Program-made: the position numbers and the translations under genes
Assembly (NCBI RefSeq): GCF_013839445.1
Contig: NZ_JACDIT010000001.1
Span: 698,126 to 762,125 of the forward strand
DNA length: 64,000 nucleotides
Direction of reading: 5' to 3'
DNA from: Chthonobacter albigriseus
Lineage (GTDB): Bacteria; Pseudomonadota; Alphaproteobacteria; Rhizobiales; Pleomorphomonadaceae
Shown here: in pieces, positions 45,754 through 53,090 of the stretch
How positions within the stretch are numbered: the stretch's first letter is position 1
Layout: the number at the start of each line of letters is the position of its first letter
The notes under the pieces: generated by a model
Database searches by the model: none
Seen by the model: only the letters and a program-made list of their open reading frames with translations
Told to the model about the DNA's origin: nothing

Positions 45754-46697
45754 CAAGCGCCTCGTTCAGCGTTTTCGGGTGACAGGGCGAGGTCTTCGGA
45801 TCCAGCCGTCTCGATCGTCTCCGGCCGGAGCGTGCCTTCCGGGGTGCCGGCGGCGAGGTTCTTCTCCTCGTCGGCGTTCACCTCCATCATCTCCACGAAG
45901 GACTGGCCGTCCCAGACGCGCGAGCTGATCACCGCCTTGCCGTTCTCGATGCAGATCCGCTGGTAGGCGTTGGGTTCGTCGCGCAGGCGTGTGGATGTCG
46001 CCGAGGCGGTCTGCACCACCACCAGCGGCGGCCGGTCGGGCGCGCGGTCACGGTCGCGGCTCGGCGCAGCGGCGGGTTCGCTGGAGATCGCGGGATCGAC
46101 GACGCGGAGGTAGCCCCTGTGGAGATGGCCGGCGAGCGCCAGCCGCACGCCGTGCCGTTCGAAGCTTGCCAGCGCCCGGTCGGCGTGGCCGACGACCCGG
46201 GTTGCCGGCGCATAGGGCGGCGGCAGGAAGGGATGGTGGCCAACCACGATCTTGAAGAGATGCGAGGGCGCCTCGGACAGCTGCCGCTCCACACGGGCGA
46301 TCTGGTCGCCGCTGATGCGACCGTGCGACCAGTCCAGCTCCAGAAACATGCGCCGGGCCGTGTTGATGCCGACGATGAACAGTTCCTCGTCCTGGAACAC
46401 CGGCTCCACCTCGTGGTGGATGAAGCGGCGGTAGCGGCGCCAGGGGTCGAAGAAGCGCTGGTAGAGGTGGTGGAAAGTGATGTCGTGGTTGCCGGGGACG
46501 GCGAACCACGGCGCTTTCAGGCTGTCGACGAAGGCGCGTGCCTCCATGTACTCGCTGCGCTTGGCGCGCTGGGTGAAATCGCCGCTGATGATCACCAGGT
46601 CCGGCAGGTGCCGATTGAGTTCGTCACGTAGAGATTCCACCACGCCATGGTCGACGCGGCCGAAGTGGAGGTCGGAGATGTGGGCGATCCGTCTCAT
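45753..46697 (-). CDS. Calcineurin-like metallophosphoesterase
   Basis: A 314-residue protein. The metal motifs read in order: HISDLHFG, VIISGDFTQRA, VPGNHD, VVGHHPF, LAGHLHRGY. The fold matches cyclic nucleotide phosphodiesterase (CpdA)-like enzymes, but the substrate is unknown. The C-terminal 60 residues are acidic. The start at 46697 is fixed by the HISDLHFG opening. It is cotranscribed with the YihY gene. Confidence 0.9.
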   Translation of the reverse strand: MRRIAHISDLHFGRVDHGVVESLRDELNRHLPDLVIISGDFTQRAKRSEYMEARAFVDSLKAPWFAVPGNHDITFHHLYQRFFDPWRRYRRFIHHEVEPVFQDEELFIVGINTARRMFLELDWSHGRISGDQIARVERQLSEAPSHLFKIVVGHHPFLPPPYAPATRVVGHADRALASFERHGVRLALAGHLHRGYLRVVDPAISSEPAAAPSRDRDRAPDRPPLVVVQTASATSTRLRDEPNAYQRICIENGKAVISSRVWDGQSFVEMMEVNADEEKNLAAGTPEGTLRPETIETAGSEDLALSPENAERGA

Positions 46698-46716
46698 CGG
46701 CGGTCTCTGGTCCCGG

Positions 46717-47166
46717 TCACTGGCCCATCGCCTTGCGGGCGTCGTCGAGGGCAGCGCGGCAGGCGGCCTCGTCGCCCTTGGCGTCGGCGGCGCGGGCCGT
46801 GTCGAGGGCTGCGGTGAGCGCGGTCTGGTCGCCGATCGGAGCGGTTCCGTCGGGGGCGGCGCCGGCGGCCTCGGCCTGCTCCTGCGCGCTACCGGTCTGC
46901 GGCACGGTGTCCGCCGGTTCGCTCGCCGGGTTGGTGTCGGCGACGGGAGCGTACCCGTCAGCCGCCGGAGCGGCGGCATCGATGGACGGAGCCGCTGAAG
47001 CGGGTCCGCCGGCGACGGGCGGAGCGGCGTCGGTCGCGCCTGTGGCGCCGGCAGTTCCCATCTCTCGGTCGATCGCGGCGATGTCGTCGGTGCAAGGGCC
47101 GGCCACGGCGGGCTCTGCGAGAAGCAGCGCTACGGCGGCGAGCATCAGGGAACGGGTTGCGGGCAT
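46717..47166 (-). CDS. Small secreted Ala/Pro-rich protein of unknown function
   Basis: A 149-residue protein. Residues 1-22 look like a signal peptide (LMLAAVALLLAEPAVA), followed by GPCTDDIAAIDREM. The middle (about 38-100) is rich in Ala, Pro, Gly and Asp and probably disordered. The end is a short helical unit (LDTARAADAKGDEAACRAALDDARKAM) with the second cysteine. A stress-type promoter candidate lies 42 bases upstream (47208-47232). I do not recognise the family. Confidence 0.7.
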   Translation of the reverse strand: MPATRSLMLAAVALLLAEPAVAGPCTDDIAAIDREMGTAGATGATDAAPPVAGGPASAAPSIDAAAPAADGYAPVADTNPASEPADTVPQTGSAQEQAEAAGAAPDGTAPIGDQTALTAALDTARAADAKGDEAACRAALDDARKAMGQ

Positions 47167-47207
47167 CGGAGTCCTCCGGTCGCCCAGATCGGGCGGTCGG
47201 AGTCGTC

Positions 47208-47232
47208 AACACGGGGCGCCGCGCGATGTTCC
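47208..47232 (-). promoter_or_regulatory. Possible EcfG-type promoter (one mismatch) before the small secreted protein
   Basis: On the minus strand GGAAC (47228-47232), 16 bases, TGTT (47208-47211). The -10 differs from CGTT by one base. Distance to the ATG is 42 bases, ideal for a promoter. Confidence 0.45.
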
Positions 47233-47257
47233 TCAGATCACGGCTTTGTTGCGGCGG

Positions 47258-48388
47258 TCAGCCCTCGTTGGCGCGGCGCAGGCGGATCTCGATGCGGCGG
47301 CGCTCGGCCACGTCGGCGACGTTGTCGCCCGCGGTGAGGTGGCCGTCGGTGTCGACCAGCTGGGCGGCGGAGAGCGGCAGGATGTCGAGCCCGCGCAGGC
47401 GGGCATCCGACTTCAGCACCTGGGCGACCGCGACGGCACGCGCTAGGCCGAGACCGGCGTTGTCGGCCGGCACGAGGGTGTCGACGCCGGCGGCGCCGCC
47501 AACCACCTTGAGGAGTTCACCGTCCAAGTTTGAGGCGCGTTCCTTGCCGAGCGGCCGCTCGTCGGTGTGGCCGATCACCTCGATCACGTCGACGTCGTAG
47601 CGGGCGACGAGTTCGGCAAGCCTGGCGGCCGTCTCGTCGTGCAGCCGGGCGGCGAAGCGGGGACCGAGGCTGGCGCGTCCGGTATCGAAGAAGAAACCCT
47701 GGTCCTCCTTCAGCGTGATGATGGGCGGCAGGTCGGTGCTCTTGCCCGGCCGTGCCGGCACCACGTCCTTCAGCGCCTCGACCTCCTCCTCCAGGCTGGC
47801 GACGCGCTGTTCCGCGGCGACGCGGGCGCGGTCCGCGGTCTGCAACGCCTCGGCGGCGGAGGCGGTCACCTGGTCCGGAGAGAGCGGCGCCTGGGTGTCG
47901 AGGCCGAGGCGTCGGCGCAGCTCGTCGGCGAGCGCCACGTCGGCGAGCACAGACTGGGCGCTGCGGTTGCGGGCGAGATCGGCGAGCTTGGCGTGGAAGG
48001 TGGCGTCCTCCACCAGCGTCTTCGGGTCGAGCCCGGCGGCCTCCAGCTTGCGGATCGTGCCGTCGGCGGTCACCAGGCGCTGCCACATGTCGTCGACGGG
48101 CGAGCCGGAGGCGCCGTCGGTCACCGTCGCGCCGTCCGGCGGGGCGAGGCTGGCGAGCTTGCCGGCGGCCTTCACCTCTTCCAGCAGGGCTTCCGCCGTC
48201 GCCTTCTCTTGGCGGGCCTGCTCCAGCGCGGCCTCGGCGTTCTCCAGCTTGAGGCGTTCGCTGCCGAGCAGCGCGGCGACGGCGATCAGGAGGCAGAAGA
48301 CGAGGAGCAGCATCAGCTCGGCCATGGTCAGGCCGAGGATCAGGCCCTGCCGGTAGGAGCCGTTGGCTTCGGAGACGCGGTCGCGCAT
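47258..48388 (-). CDS. OmpA/MotB-like membrane-anchored protein, envelope operon gene 4
   Basis: A 376-residue protein. One membrane helix near residues 16-42 begins GLTMAELMLLLVFCLLIAVAALL. A glutamate sits where MotB-type proteins have the proton-carrying aspartate. A coiled coil (about 45-75), a middle helical region and a second coiled coil (about 190-210) follow. The C-terminal OmpA-like peptidoglycan-binding domain has IEVIGHTDERPLGKERASN, GLGLARAVAVAQVL and RRIEIRLRR. It could be the peptidoglycan-anchoring stator-like part of a complex with the three upstream gene products; ZorB and MotB have a similar layout. It follows the previous stop by 3 bases. Confidence 0.88.
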   Translation of the reverse strand: MRDRVSEANGSYRQGLILGLTMAELMLLLVFCLLIAVAALLGSERLKLENAEAALEQARQEKATAEALLEEVKAAGKLASLAPPDGATVTDGASGSPVDDMWQRLVTADGTIRKLEAAGLDPKTLVEDATFHAKLADLARNRSAQSVLADVALADELRRRLGLDTQAPLSPDQVTASAAEALQTADRARVAAEQRVASLEEEVEALKDVVPARPGKSTDLPPIITLKEDQGFFFDTGRASLGPRFAARLHDETAARLAELVARYDVDVIEVIGHTDERPLGKERASNLDGELLKVVGGAAGVDTLVPADNAGLGLARAVAVAQVLKSDARLRGLDILPLSAAQLVDTDGHLTAGDNVADVAERRRIEIRLRRANEG

Positions 48389-48391
48389 GGT

Positions 48392-49168
48392 TCAGACGTC
48401 CTCCCGCTCGCATCGGTCGGCGGTCCCGGCCCGCAGGGTTCCCTGCGCCTCGCGCAACGCCGCGCTCAGCCGGTCCATGCTGCGGGCGTGGTCGGCCAGG
48501 CGATCGGCGAAGCGGTCGAGCAGTTCCTCCAGCGCCTTTGCGCGCGTCTCGACTGGCGCATCCAGCCGCCGGGCGGCGTCGGCGACTGTCTCGGCGAGCT
48601 TCATCGTCTCGTCGGCGAGCTTGCGGCCGTCGTCGGCACCATCGCGCATGGACTGCAGCTGCGCGCGGCGGAACTGGTTCATCTCGACCACCGTGGAATC
48701 GAGTTCGCGGCGGACGCGCCGGGCCGCGTCGGCGAGTTCCAGGCGGGAGACGCGCTCGATGTCGGCGGGATCGCGGCGCATCTGGTTCATGAACAGGCGC
48801 AGCGCGATGCCGGCGATCGTCGTGGCGATCGCGATGCCGAAGTTGCGCACGATCGCCTCGGCGGCGCCGGAGACGCTGAACTGCCAAAGCGAGACGCCGA
48901 GGCTCGTCAGCGTGAACAGGAAGCCCATGTAGTAGAGGTTGTCGCCGGTCTGATCGTCGCGCAGCAGCAGCCCGCGCGCGAGCCGCGTGGTAAGGGCGTA
49001 GCCCACCATGATCGCGACGGGCACGAAGGTGACCCATGCCGGCGGCAGGTCCGCCGTCTTGGCGCCGAGAATATAGCCCGCGCCGAGCACCACGAACGCC
49101 ATGAACACCAGCGCGTCCAGGAAGCCGGTCGCGGTCAGGTCGTCGGATCGATCGCCGGTGCGTGCCAT
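48392..49168 (-). CDS. Membrane protein with C-terminal coiled coil, envelope operon gene 3
   Basis: A 258-residue protein. About four membrane helices lie in the first 130 residues (FLDALVFMAFVVLGAGYILGA, PPAWVTFVPVAIMVGYALT, LYYMGFLFTLTSLGVSLWQF, IVRNFGIAIATTIAGIALRLFM). A long helical, probably coiled-coil tail runs from about 135 to 245 (RRDPADIERVSRLELADAARRV). The layout of membrane bundle plus cytosolic tail recalls ZorA/MotA/TolQ, but I see none of their conserved motifs. Its ATG overlaps the upstream stop by one base. Function unknown. Confidence 0.8.
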   Translation of the reverse strand: MARTGDRSDDLTATGFLDALVFMAFVVLGAGYILGAKTADLPPAWVTFVPVAIMVGYALTTRLARGLLLRDDQTGDNLYYMGFLFTLTSLGVSLWQFSVSGAAEAIVRNFGIAIATTIAGIALRLFMNQMRRDPADIERVSRLELADAARRVRRELDSTVVEMNQFRRAQLQSMRDGADDGRKLADETMKLAETVADAARRLDAPVETRAKALEELLDRFADRLADHARSMDRLSAALREAQGTLRAGTADRCEREDV

Positions 49169-49998
49169 CAGCCGGCTCCCTGCATCTTCACGGCCTCAGC
49201 GAGAGCGCCGTGCATCTCCTCGAACCACTTGGTCCAGAAGGCGATATGATCGCCGCTCGGCGCCGCGCCCGCGCCCGTCCGGCGCTGGACGTAGAGCACC
49301 GTCACGGCCGCGCCGTGGAGGTCGGTGCGCAGGTCCGCGAAGGCGGGCGACGCGCGGAAGCGATCGTAGCCGAGATCGCCCTCGTATTGCGAGTAGGCCG
49401 GCGTGTTCTCCATCATGTCGGAGACCACCACGAGGCGCTTGGGCACCGTCTCGGCGGCACGGCCCTCGAAGCGCTCCACCGCGATCCGCTGGATGGCGGC
49501 CATGATCGGCGAGGTGTCGGAGGGTGCGGGCGGAAAGCCTCCGTCCACGATCTGCTCCACCGGATCGCGGAAACCGGCCGCCCAGGCGCGGCGGACCGCT
49601 TCAGGATTGGCGGTGAACTCGGAAAGCCCCTCCCCCGATCCCGGATTGCAGCGGGCGAAAAGCACGCGGCCGGACGGATCGGCGGGATCGAGCAGGCGCA
49701 GTTCCAGGAGCCCGTAGGTCGGCATCGCCTCAGCGGTGTCGAGCAGGCGCTTGGCGACCTGCGCCTTCGTCACGTCGGGCCAGTCGTCGGAGACGTCGAG
49801 GAGCACCACCGTGAGCGCGCGCGGCCCGTCCACCGGGCAGAGCGTGTCCGGATCGAGCTTCGGCGGCGGCTCCAGGGTGGCGTTCAGCCAGGCGATGCCG
49901 CCGAGGCCGGCGAGCGCGACCAGCGCCAGGCCGACGCCCGCCGCGATCTTCCAGCCCTCGCCACCGGAGCGCCGGCGCCTACGTCGAGGGCGCGCCAT
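49168..49998 (-). CDS. Membrane-anchored VWA-like protein, envelope operon gene 2
   Basis: A 276-residue protein with a very basic N-terminus (ARPRRRRRR), a membrane helix at about 17-38 and an extracytoplasmic domain. The domain looks like a degenerate VWA fold: LTVVLLDVSDDWP stands where DxSxS would be (final serine replaced), and LVVVSDMMENTPAYSQYEGDLGYDRF is the second strand-loop. Two cysteines (DTLCPVDG, FARCNPG) may pair. GGAG lies before the ATG at 49998, which overlaps the upstream gene by 20 bases. No function known to me. Confidence 0.8.
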   Translation of the reverse strand: MARPRRRRRRSGGEGWKIAAGVGLALVALAGLGGIAWLNATLEPPPKLDPDTLCPVDGPRALTVVLLDVSDDWPDVTKAQVAKRLLDTAEAMPTYGLLELRLLDPADPSGRVLFARCNPGSGEGLSEFTANPEAVRRAWAAGFRDPVEQIVDGGFPPAPSDTSPIMAAIQRIAVERFEGRAAETVPKRLVVVSDMMENTPAYSQYEGDLGYDRFRASPAFADLRTDLHGAAVTVLYVQRRTGAGAAPSGDHIAFWTKWFEEMHGALAEAVKMQGAG

Positions 49999-51475
49999 GG
50001 CGGCTCTCCTCGAACAGGTCGTCGATCTGATGGTAACCCGTCACGGCGTCGTCGAAGGCCGCATGCACGGCGGCCACCTCGCGCTCCAGCAAGGTCTGGG
50101 TATCGCGGATCGCCTGGCGGAGGTCCTCCCGGGCCGGCGCCGCGACGTCGGTCTCCACCACGATCCGCTTCAGGGCGTAGCGGTCTGAGAAGCGAGCGGG
50201 TGGCGGTTCGGTCCGGGCCGCTCGGTTGGCGTCGCGGTAGACGGCGATGAGCGTGTTGGCCGCGGTCTCCAGCTGTCCCTGGTAGGCGTCGAACAGGCGG
50301 GCCAGCCGTATGCGCTGGTCGAGGATCGCGTCGTACTCGCCGCGGCGGACGGCGAGATCGCGATGCGCTTCCTCCATGGTCTCGATGTTGTCGTCGCGCA
50401 CGTCCAGGAGCGTGTCGATCAGCTCCTGCTTGCGACGGATGTAGACGTCGCGGGTGGTGACCAGCCGGCGCTCGATGTCGCCGAACCCCGGATAGGGATC
50501 GACGGTGGCGAAGCCGTCCAGGAAGGCGATCACCGAGAAGAAGAAGCCGATGGCGAAGAACAGCCACGACTTCACGTCGCCCATGTCGAAGGGCGCGGTC
50601 TTCAGCCGCTCCATCACCAGCCGGCCGCCTTCGGCGTCGAGCGTCTCGGCGACTTCACGGTAGTGCGCCAGCGCAAGGTTTAGCGCGATGGCAAAGGCGA
50701 GCCAGGCGGCGACGGTGAGGAGGCCGACGAGCTTGCGGAACAAGTTGCGGTGGACGAGTTCGGGCAGGCCGAGCCGCCCCATCATGAAGCTCGCCAGCAC
50801 GTTGAGGAAGGCGAACCCCAGCGCTTCCGTGGTGCCGCCGAGGAGGCCGGTGGCGCTACCCTTGGCCAGGAACGACCCGTTGACCAGCGTCTCGAAGACG
50901 AGCAGCAGCGCCAGCAGGCCATATTTCAGCGCCTGCATGCCGACGGTGGGCGGGCGGGGGGAGCGGTCCAGCCGGTGGCGGGCCTTGAAGGCCACCTTCT
51001 CCGCCTCGTGCTCGCGCAGCGTCCGGCGCAGGCCGTGCAGCTCGTCGCGGCCGGTGGCGGCCTCGGCGCGGAACTCGCTCACCGCCGCGGGCGCGGCGTG
51101 CCGGATCGCGCCGAAGCGGCCTTCCAGGTCCAGGCTGGAGAGACGCTCGGAGAACACCTGCAACTGGTCGAGCAGCACCGCATGCGCAGCCTTCTGCGCG
51201 CTTTCCACGCGCTCCACGATGCGGCTCTCGACCTCATCGAGCGCATCGGACACGGCCGGCGGCTCGTTCTTTTCGCCGCGCTCGCGGCCCCTGGCGGCGA
51301 GCTGCAGGTCGGCCGCGACCCGGTCCGGGTCGAGGTCGGGAAACAGCTCCGTGGAGGGCCTGACGTCGAAGGGTTCGCGCCGAACACCCTTCACCAGCCG
51401 GGACAACGCATTCTCTCTTCCCACGGATGCCTTCGCCTCGCCCGCGTTAACGCCCTGTTCAATCCCGCGCCGCAC
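49979..51475 (-). CDS. Large coiled-coil polytopic membrane protein, envelope operon gene 1
   Basis: About 498 residues from the GTG at 51475, which has GGGAGGGG 3-5 bases upstream. An ATG at 51505 would share its bases with the divergent nuclease start and is less likely; a GTG at 51424 is another option. A soluble helical N-terminal region (about 1-180) precedes four membrane helices (ALKYGLLALLLVFETLVNGSF, LGFAFLNVLASFMMG, LVGLLTVAAWLAFAIALNLAL, WLFFAIGFFFSVIAFLDGF). A long helical C-terminal part follows. Acidic and polar residues inside the helices (ETLVN; LDGFATVDPYPGFG) suggest a functional channel or contact site. It leads the four-gene operon. I do not recognise a named family. Confidence 0.8.
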   Translation of the reverse strand: MRRGIEQGVNAGEAKASVGRENALSRLVKGVRREPFDVRPSTELFPDLDPDRVAADLQLAARGRERGEKNEPPAVSDALDEVESRIVERVESAQKAAHAVLLDQLQVFSERLSSLDLEGRFGAIRHAAPAAVSEFRAEAATGRDELHGLRRTLREHEAEKVAFKARHRLDRSPRPPTVGMQALKYGLLALLLVFETLVNGSFLAKGSATGLLGGTTEALGFAFLNVLASFMMGRLGLPELVHRNLFRKLVGLLTVAAWLAFAIALNLALAHYREVAETLDAEGGRLVMERLKTAPFDMGDVKSWLFFAIGFFFSVIAFLDGFATVDPYPGFGDIERRLVTTRDVYIRRKQELIDTLLDVRDDNIETMEEAHRDLAVRRGEYDAILDQRIRLARLFDAYQGQLETAANTLIAVYRDANRAARTEPPPARFSDRYALKRIVVETDVAAPAREDLRQAIRDTQTLLEREVAAVHAAFDDAVTGYHQIDDLFEESRHGAPST

Positions 51476-51481
51476 GATCCC

Positions 51482-51495
51482 CTCCCGATCGGGAG
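51482..51495. promoter_or_regulatory. Palindromic twin Shine-Dalgarno site between divergent starts
   Basis: CTCCCGATCGGGAG is a perfect 14-bp palindrome. On the plus strand its GGGAG serves the nuclease ATG at 51504. On the minus strand its GGGAG begins GGGAGGGG before the GTG at 51475. The two starts are only 28 bases apart. Confidence 0.55.
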
Positions 51496-51503
51496 CGGAA
51501 GAC

Positions 51504-52187
51504 ATGCGACGCACAACCTTCGGCGGCGCACTCGTCGCGCTCGCCATTCATCTCCCATCCGCCCCGTCGCTGGCAATGGCCGCGACGGTGCGCATCATCG
51601 ACGGCGACACGCTGGCCATCGGCCAGGAGACGATCCGCCTCCACGGCATCGACGCACCGGAAGCCAGCCAGACCTGCGCGCGGCCCGGCGGCGGCCGCTG
51701 GCCGTGCGGCCGCGAAGCGATCCGCGCCCTCGAACGGCTGGCCGGGGCCGGTCCGCTCTCCTGCACGCCGCTTGGCAAGGACGCCTACGACCGCACGCTC
51801 GCCGTCTGCCGCAGCAGCGGTAAGGACGTCAACGGCGCGATGGTCTCCAGCGGCCTCGCCTGGGCCTTTCGAAAATACGCGAAGGATTATGTCAAAGCCG
51901 AGGAGGCCGCTCATGCAGCCGGGCGCGGCATCTGGCAGGCCGAGACAGAGCCGGCCTGGACCTACCGGGAAAGCCGCTGGACCCGCGCCGCGCAGGTCCA
52001 TCCCTCGGGCTGCCCGATCAAGGGCAACCTGTCCGGCAAGGACCGGATCTACCACGTGCCCTGGAGCCCATGGTACGACAAAACCTCGGTAAACGAGAAG
52101 AAGGGCGAGCGCTGGTTCTGCTCGGAGCGGGAGGCGCTTGCCGCCGGCTGGCGCGCCCCGGCCTGGGGCGCGCGCCGCGGCGACTAG
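51504..52187 (+). CDS. Exported thermonuclease (SNase)-like protein
   Basis: A 227-residue protein with a signal peptide (about 1-27, ending LAMAA). The SNase core follows: VRIIDGDTLAIGQETIRLHGIDAPEASQTC (metal-binding aspartates, first arginine), GKDAYDRTLAVC (second arginine), SSGLAWAFRKYAKDYVKAEEAAHAAGRGIW. The C-terminal 75 residues carry more cysteines (GCPIKGNL, WFCSEREA), a common extension in alphaproteobacteria. Start at 51504 by the signal peptide and GGGAG upstream. Its TAG overlaps the convergent SDR stop through CTAG (52184-52187). Confidence 0.9.
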   Translation: MRRTTFGGALVALAIHLPSAPSLAMAATVRIIDGDTLAIGQETIRLHGIDAPEASQTCARPGGGRWPCGREAIRALERLAGAGPLSCTPLGKDAYDRTLAVCRSSGKDVNGAMVSSGLAWAFRKYAKDYVKAEEAAHAAGRGIWQAETEPAWTYRESRWTRAAQVHPSGCPIKGNLSGKDRIYHVPWSPWYDKTSVNEKKGERWFCSEREALAAGWRAPAWGARRGD

Positions 52188-52963
52188 ATCAGCAAGGACT
52201 GACCGCCGTCGATCCAGACCGGCGTGCCGGTGATGTGGCGGGCCCGGTCCGATGCCAGGAAGAGGACGAGATTGCCGACGTCTTCCGCCGCGCCCGGCAC
52301 GCCCCGGGTCAGCGGGATCTGACCTTCCGGGAACTCGCGGGGGATCGCGACCTGCTCCACGTTCCGCTTGGAGGTGTTGTCGTCGATCGAGGTCTCGATG
52401 GCGCCGGGGCAGACCACGTTGACGCGGATGCGGTACTGCGCCAGCTCCAGGGCGAGCACCTGAGCCATCGCCAACTGCCCGGCCTTGGTGGTCGCATAGG
52501 CGACGGTGCCGGGATTGGAGAAGGTCCGCGTTCCGTTGATCGAGGAGGTGATCACGATCGAGCCGCCCGTCGCCTTCATATGCGGCACGGCGCAGTGGAT
52601 GGTGAGATAGGTCCCGCGGAGGTTCACCGCCATCGTCCGGTCCCAGTCGTCCGGCGACAGCTCCTCGATCGGCGCCCAGGTGCCGTTGATGCCGGCGTTG
52701 GCGAAGACCACGTCGATCCGACCGTGCATCGCCGCAAGCCGGTCCGTCGCCTGGCGCATGTCCGCCTCGTTGACGACGTCTGCCAGGAGGATGTCCGCCT
52801 TGCGGCCGGAGAGGCGGATCTCCTCGGCGACGCTCTCCAGCTCGTTGCCGGTGTGGCCGAGCAGACCGACGTGCGCGCCGGCCTGCGCCAGCCGCAACGC
52901 CGCAGCGCGTCCGATGCCCGATCCGGCACCCGTCACCAGAGCCACCTTGCCTTGCAGTTCCAT
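52184..52963 (-). CDS. Short-chain dehydrogenase/reductase
   Basis: A 259-residue classical SDR. The nucleotide motif is VTGAGSGIGRA (TGxxxGxG), then FANAGIN (NAG), the catalytic S in ITSSING, Y and K in YATTKAGQ, and a C-terminal VWIDGGQSLLI. No Asp or Arg pattern fixes NAD or NADP with certainty. The substrate is unknown. Start at 52963 by homology; the frame is open upstream without homology. It is divergent from ku, with 127 bases between. Confidence 0.9.
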   Translation of the reverse strand: MELQGKVALVTGAGSGIGRAAALRLAQAGAHVGLLGHTGNELESVAEEIRLSGRKADILLADVVNEADMRQATDRLAAMHGRIDVVFANAGINGTWAPIEELSPDDWDRTMAVNLRGTYLTIHCAVPHMKATGGSIVITSSINGTRTFSNPGTVAYATTKAGQLAMAQVLALELAQYRIRVNVVCPGAIETSIDDNTSKRNVEQVAIPREFPEGQIPLTRGVPGAAEDVGNLVLFLASDRARHITGTPVWIDGGQSLLI

Positions 52964-53033
52964 GGGGATCCTTTCGTAGGGGTCGCAGCCCTTCGGCAAA
53001 CCCCGCGAAGCCCCGGCAGTTCCCGATCGAATC

Positions 53034-53059
53034 GGAACCGATACGGCCCCGACCCCGTT
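53034..53059 (+). promoter_or_regulatory. Candidate EcfG (general stress sigma) promoter of ku-ligD
   Basis: GGAAC (53034-53038), exactly 17 bases, CGTT (53056-53059). Exact match to the EcfG consensus, in the gap upstream of ku and 31 bases before its ATG. Confidence 0.75.
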
Positions 53060-53090
53060 CGAGTCGCACCGAGGGAGAAGGACCAGCGCG

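Noticed and set aside
47258-51475. Annotation of the envelope operon as a Zorya defence system
   Set aside because: Only the general layout of a membrane protein plus a MotB/OmpA-like protein fits; no ZorC, ZorD or ZorE-like effector and no clear MotA-type motif were seen.
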